From Ophiodon elongatus (taxonomy: Eukaryota > Chordata > Actinopteri > Perciformes > Hexagrammidae), in NCBI GenBank assembly GCA_016806645.1, contig JACSYO010001674.1, positions 3,893,501 to 3,957,500 of the forward strand: a DNA stretch of 64,000 nt. Direction: 5' to 3'. Shown in pieces: positions 59,470-64,000 of this stretch. Within the stretch, counting starts at the first letter, position 1. Every line of letters begins with the position of its first letter. Below the pieces are notes generated by a model. That model did no database searches. It saw nothing but the letters and a program-made list of their open reading frames with translations, and was not told where the DNA came from. Both the position numbers and the translations under genes were made by a program.

Positions 59470-60407
59470 GCTGTGTCCCAACAGCAAGCGCTACGTCACG
59501 TCATGTAAACAAACCACCTATCAGCTGTAGGCTTCAGATTTAAGGCTGGAGACAAAACTTTAAAGGATGGGCGAGTTTTGTACCTTTTTATCTTCCCACA
59601 TTTGTACTTTTTAAAAACAGAAAACACACACGTTTTATATTGTGAGATTTCCTGGTAATTACACACAACATAGCAAACAGCAAAAATCTCCCTCCAGCTG
59701 CTCAGCTCAGCTTTAACCAATCAGCCGTTCCTCGTCAAAGCAAGCAACAGGAATAAACAAAAGTTCAGCTCAAAACTGGCGCCCAGTTAGGAAACGGCGT
59801 CTCGGACAAAACATGTTTACAGTTCAAACCTGTGTGTTTCTTAAGAACCAATATTGGGAAGTAATTTAAGGCCAATTTGAACAGCCCTAATGCGTTTACA
59901 CCTAGCGTGAACATGCCTTGTTCTTTATCAAGATACAGCTTGCATGTTAGGGCCGTGTGTGTCAAACATATTCACTCTTTTTAAATGTGAGAATCAACAT
60001 TTTTGTAATATGGCACGGACCTCACTGTGGCTCCCGATTTTAGTCCCGGGGAAGTGCACGTAAACGCAGACTAAAAGCTTCCAGTGCTCGAGCTGCAACT
60101 CTACTAATAACAACAACAACAACAACCGCCGCCGCCATCAGCCCTGCGAAAGACAAAGCTAACATCATAACATTAAGGAGCGGATGCAGGCGAATATGAG
60201 TGCCGTCTAGAGAGCGATCCAAAGGAACCAGCCCAGTAGCGGGGGAGAAGGCGAGGTCATAGTGCAGTCGGCCTGTGTCGTCAGCGCCACGATACGTAGT
60301 CGTAGTAACTACGAGGGACAAACGTTAGTTAGTTTTACAGTCCGCTCTTCTCTCTCTCACACTTACAAAACACTCGCGGGAAACAAACAGACCAACGCTC
60401 CTTCCTG

Positions 60408-60562
60408 CTAAGAGTCTTTGAGCATGTTGATGCGTGCGAAGATCTTGAGCGCCGGTCCCAGTTTAATGTTCATGGTGCTCATGAGGTGGTCCTCCTTCAG
60501 CAGGAGCAAGGCCTGTCCGTCGATTTCCTGGGAGCGGAACTCGTCCGCGATCTCCTGACAAC
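60408..60562 (-). CDS. phc2: phc2 terminal coding exon, SAM domain
   Basis: Acceptor ttggcgcag; stop TAG at 60410-60408. It encodes CQEIADEFRSQEIDGQALLL, then KEDHLMSTMNIKLGPALKI and ends INMLKDS. The MNIKLGPALKI segment is the end-helix surface that mediates SAM polymerisation. Confidence 0.95.
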
Positions 60563-60674
60563 CTGCGCCAACAGCAGAGGAAGAAGTTAGTCGCGCTAAC
60601 ACTAGGGATTTTACTCGAGTAGGTGCTGATATCTCTCGGTGTCTCAAATGCAATAAAACCCTCACAAGTAACGC

Positions 60675-60706
<32 letters not shown>

Positions 60707-62140
60707 CAGCCATCCGTCCTCGTCCTCGCTAATGAGAACCGGCTGATAACTGAAAGCCGATCACTAAGCTAATTGTTGAGCTGCGAACGTATTTTATCGA
60801 TTTTGGGAACTTTGAGTATTACTGCTCAATTAAAACCATTTGTTTACATCCAAGAATAATAAAGCAATGTCGATTTTTCCTCTCACAAAACAATCAAAAA
60901 GAACCGATAAGCGTATCGATGAGAGTATTAGTATCTATAAAACCGTAACGATATCCATCCAACAGGATTCGTCTACTTCTCTGACCTGGCAGCGAGCGGA
61001 TGAAATCGTAAACCTCCTCCACGTTCCACTTGGCGGGGTCGTTGGGTAAGAAGCGCTGACAGGGCGACGGTGCATCTCGAACGCCACAGGCGACGTCCTG
61101 CTCGGAGGCCCTGCTCGGATGCCGGTGGACGGGGACCTGAGCCGGGGCCGGGGCGGGGGGGAGGGGCCCCGAGCTGGCGGCCGACAGCGGAGACGGCGGC
61201 TCCTCGTAGCTGGACATGTCCGAACACGGGCTGGACTCCTCCTGGCTCGGCTGCGAGGGGTGGGGCGAGGACACGGAGCCGCCCTGGGCCTGCTGCGGCG
61301 AGGGGGACAGCTTCTGAGGAGTGAAACAGTGGAGCGTGACGTGAGGACGAAGGGCTCGTCAGTGAAACACCGCCGGGACGTCGTGTCGGACACAGCGAAG
61401 ATTAAAGGGGTGATGAGTAAGAGTTATACTGTACAAGATCTTCTGATGAGTCTAATACACCTGCAGGGATTTGATAAGGATGTTTGATCGATACCAGGGA
61501 CAATTACTTTGTCGGGTGCTGAACCCTCTAGATTATAAAACTCACTTCTTGGTCCGAACATGAAACCAAATGGACCCCCCCCACCTACTGGTGGTTAAAC
61601 CCTCGAGGCGTTACATAACTCAAAAGATTTTGGCTACAAAACCGTAAAAAGATTGCTCTCCAGCCAGTATCATCGTTCAGTGTCATCTAAACTACTCGTC
61701 TGTTGTAAAACTCTTACTTTATTGTGTCATTACACGTTTCAGTATTTCGAGGCAAGGGGGAAGTCGGGTCACAGGATATTGAGAAATACCACGTCAAAGT
61801 CTCAGATGAGTGGCGAAGGACACAAAACAAATAAGCAAATCCAGATGCTTTTGATGTCGAGATAACTTTGTGCAGTCGGCAGAAAATCTCCATTGATGCT
61901 TCTCTGCTCCGATTGGTCACCAATAAACGTTGACAAAGATCATAAAGTACTTAACGGCCATTTGAAAGACAGGAGGAGAGAATCGGGCACCGACACAAAC
62001 GACGCCCAAGTTCATTAAAAAGCACGAGGCGTGAAAAGTGCAGGCCATAAAATGTGGAAGTAGAATCTGATGTGAGGTAAAGTGTTGATGAGGAAGCTTT
62101 ACAACAGTGAAGGAGTGTGTGTGTGTGTGTGTGTGTGTGC

Positions 62141-62194
<54 letters not shown>

Positions 62195-63461
62195 CTGCTT
62201 CTTCGCCTCCGCACTGGAGCGACCCGGAGATCTTCTGCGCCACCGATTGGTCGGTTTACTCCTCTCTGGACGGAAGAGGCCAATCCGCTTCGTGCAGCCG
62301 ACGTTGTACCTGTCGTCAGAAATCCGCGATTAGAGATTTATTTTGTCCACGCGACGAAGTCGTTTCAACGTGAAGAAACACGAAACCAAAAGAAGGTGAC
62401 TTGCCTCTTCGCACACACCATGGAGCAGAATCTTTTGGAGCCTTTGAACGTGTAGGCGAAGTCGACCCAGCCGCAGTATTCACACGTCAGCTTGGGTTCT
62501 TGCTCTTTTTCTGGAGCATGAGAGGAAAAAAAAGACAGACTCTAAATATTAGGTAGCATGTAGCGTTGCTTTGCTCGAGACTCCAGCCTTAAAAAGGAAA
62601 TACTTCATCCACAAAATTACCATTTGTATATCAATTACTCGCCCTGTGAATTCTCGAGGAAAACTTTATTTTTCTCGCATGCCTCCACGGTGAACGAAGA
62701 ATAATAATAAAAAAAAAAAAAAAAAAGAACAGAACATTTTCGATGAACTGATCTTAACTTTATCAAAACAACTTTTTACAAAACACTTCGGATTCGTCAA
62801 GCCTAAGACTGTTATTTACGGAAGAGTTTTAAATAGGAAGGTTTTAGTGAAGATGCATATGTGTTTGGGAAGTAGTGAGCATACCCGATAAGTAACGGAT
62901 ATACAAATGTTCATTCTGTGGGTGAAGTATTCCCTGAAGACGAGCGGGTATCAGCTAAATGTCACTGACCCAAAACGAAATACAGTTTTCTGTTGCGGCT
63001 TTGTTTATTTATTTATTTATTCCTTTAATTTGAAGGCAGACATAACCCTAATCCAACATGTTAATAATGACTTTTGCAGTTTTGTTGCTCGACAAAAAGG
63101 AGAGTTTTTCCCAAAACTGAGGACTTGCGTGACACAAAATGAATGACATTTAGCATTTAGAGTTAAAAAGCCTGAGCGGAGCGACTTTATTCAGCAGGTT
63201 GGGTTTTTTATTAAAACCTTACAAAACACAATTTTCACAAGCCTCAGAAGAAGCTATCGGTGCGTCGCGAGTTTCATACACAACCTGTTGAACTTTGCCA
63301 AACGATAATATTTAATACTCCTCTGTCTCACCTGGCAGGTTCATGTCCTCGGGCTCAGAGTCGCTGTTGGCTGCGTTGCTGACGGGGGTTTTGTCGGGGT
63401 CTGAGGAGAGCTGATGCTCCAGCTTCTTCGGGCTGTCGATGAGGATCGGCAGACGCTCCAC
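60408..63461 (-). CDS. phc2: phc2: polyhomeotic-like protein 2, C-terminal part (five exons; 5' part beyond window)
   Basis: PRC1 subunit; its SAM domain polymerises to compact chromatin (family knowledge). Exons in transcript order: 63461-63332, 62510-62405, 62309-62195, 61313-60986, 60562-60408; they join in frame for 277 residues plus stop. Residues about 52-75 form the FCS zinc finger (CEYCGWVDFAYTFKGSKRFC, then SMVCAKR), followed by YNVGCTKRIGLF, a Ser/Pro/Ala-rich linker with SSYEEPPSPLSA, and the SAM domain from KWNVEEVYDFIRSLPGCQEI through DGQALLLLKEDHLMSTMNIK to the end INMLKDS. The last residues, YNVGCTKR and YEEP-SP favour PHC2 over PHC1 or PHC3. The first exon here begins VERLPILIDSP, probably right after the HD1 region, whose exon lies outside the window. 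The a or b teleost copy cannot be told. Confidence 0.93.
60986..61313 (-). CDS. phc2: phc2 exon, linker and start of SAM domain
   Basis: Acceptor actcctcag, donor gtcaga, 328 nt, GC-rich. It encodes KLSPSPQQAQ, SSYEEPPSPLSA, a Pro/Ala run (PPAPAPAQVPV) and FLPNDPAKWNVEEVYDFIRS. SSYEEPxSP is a polyhomeotic linker signature. Confidence 0.93.
62115..62192. repeat. (TG)n microsatellite abutting phc2 donor
   Basis: About 38 TG units with one GCGC interruption; the minus-strand (CA)n begins inside the intron donor of the exon ending at 62195. Confidence 0.97.
62195..62309 (-). CDS. phc2: phc2 exon after FCS finger
   Basis: Acceptor gacgacag, 115 nt, donor gtacac. It encodes YNVGCTKRIGLFRPERSK then a basic stretch (RWRRRSPGR). 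The intron donor runs directly into a long (CA)n tract. Confidence 0.92.
62405..62510 (-). CDS. phc2: phc2 FCS zinc-finger exon, GC donor
   Basis: Acceptor atgctccag, 106 nt. It encodes KLTCEYCGWVDFAYTF then KGSKRFCSMVCAK; the Cys pairs CxxC and CxxxC are intact. The only donor that keeps the frame is AAGAG|GCAAGT, a strong GC-type site. FCS fingers bind RNA/nucleic acid (family knowledge). Confidence 0.93.
62511..63331 (-). other. phc2: phc2 intron upstream of FCS exon (0.8 kb)
   Basis: A-rich and T-rich runs only; no gene seen. Confidence 0.75.
63332..63461 (-). CDS. phc2: phc2 exon upstream of FCS finger
   Basis: Acceptor gtcaccag, donor gtgaga, 130 nt, starting in phase 0 and ending in phase 1. 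It encodes VERLPILIDSPKKLEHQ and an acidic Ser/Asp/Glu stretch. Placed by frame compatibility with the FCS exon. Confidence 0.82.
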
Positions 63462-64000
63462 CTGGTGACGGGGAGAAGAGATTTACTAAATCTACCCGAA
63501 ATGAAAAACGGTGACGACAGAGCTCCGTTATTATAGCCGGACTGCTTTTCATTTAAACGACGGCAAAACCAAAACCGTGACAAAACTTCACAACAGCTCC
63601 AGTAAGTGAAAAGACTTCCATGTTTACGTCCCGACGACGAGACCAACAGTGCCCTATATGGCGACCAAATAATAATCCATCTCCTCGATACGTTATTGAA
63701 TGCAACCACAAAGAGAATAATAGCCATAAAAATAGCCATTTCCTCCCCCCCCCCTTATAATTAAATTACGACTGAAGACATTGTTGGCAAAGTAAGAAGT
63801 TTGCTTTCATTAGTGCTAAAAACAATTGATTAAGCAGCAGAAAATTAATCTGCAACAATTGTGATAATCAAGTCATTAAATCAAGAACAAATGGAGGGGG
63901 TGTGGGGGGGTAATGAATGCTTTCAGCATCTCAAATGTGAAAACACTGCTTTTCTCTGTTTAATATCATTTAAAATTAAATGTCAAAAACTGGTTTTGGA
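63462..64000 (-). other. phc2: phc2 intron running off the window
   Basis: No exon recognised. The next upstream exon (HD1 region) is expected beyond 64000. Confidence 0.7.

Larger units (their letters stand above)
57990..60407 (-). other. phc2: phc2 3'UTR (inferred)
   Basis: Follows the phc2 stop. Minus-strand AATAAA at 58020-58015 is the best terminal signal. The interval holds a (GA)n tract at 59386-59468 and (AAT)n at 58697-58735. A 93-codon minus-strand open frame at 60321-60040 lies inside this UTR and is judged noncoding. Confidence 0.5.

Noticed and set aside
59242..59543. Arg/Glu repeat frames
   Set aside because: Translation of a (GA)n microsatellite in a 3'UTR.
60040..60321. Minus-strand 93-codon frame with a hydrophobic segment
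   Set aside because: Lies in the phc2 3'UTR; the hydrophobic run comes from GTT/GGC triplet repeats and no homology is recognised.
60408..63461. Assignment to phc1 or phc3
   Set aside because: YNVGCTKR after the FCS finger, the YEEP-SP linker and the INMLKDS end fit PHC2 better; a phylogeny would settle it.

Overview
This window is nuclear DNA from a ray-finned fish, most likely a percomorph teleost. The evidence is three vertebrate multi-exon genes with consensus splice sites and moderate-length introns, abundant CA/TG, GA and AAT microsatellites, and many degenerate interspersed repeats of types common in teleosts. No bacterial, viral or organellar gene was seen, and no tRNA, rRNA or CRISPR array.

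The left two thirds (about 6.2-46.0 kb, plus strand) hold the 3' half of an ANKS1-family gene, best assigned to anks1a. Thirteen coding exons encode a serine-rich linker (SKSDSDLL), two tandem SAM domains, a PTB domain and a C-terminus ending YETTIF. The N-terminal ankyrin repeats of full-length ANKS1A are not in the window. The sequence offers up to three internal starts for short SAM-SAM-PTB proteins: MAEC at 6955, a candidate MGLSQSFT at 25863 and MMWQCH at 26495. From the second half of SAM1 to the PTB end every intron is phase 0, so any of those exons can be skipped without a frameshift.

The middle block (47.6-55.0 kb, minus strand) is a complete nine-exon tcp11 gene (498 aa), convergent with anks1a. 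The anks1a/TCP11 tail-to-tail arrangement is also found on human 6p21. Its second intron starts with a GC donor and is mostly filled by a 658-bp foldback element with about 60-bp terminal inverted repeats and a 6-bp target-site duplication.

The right block (about 58.0 to beyond 63.5 kb, minus strand) is the 3' end of a polyhomeotic gene, best matched to phc2. Five exons encode the segment after the HD1 region, the FCS zinc finger, a Ser/Pro/Ala-rich linker and the C-terminal SAM domain. The gene's 5' part lies beyond the right edge. It also uses a GC donor, directly after the FCS exon.

The rest is intron, UTR and intergenic sequence with microsatellites, hAT-like non-autonomous elements and SINE-like repeats. 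The three genes do not form a pathway: anks1a is a signalling or synaptic adaptor, tcp11 is a sperm/PKA-associated protein, and phc2 is a PRC1 chromatin subunit. Their interest lies in shared synteny and in splicing and promoter architecture. All exon calls come from reading the sequence; family assignments rest on remembered family sequences and were not searched.
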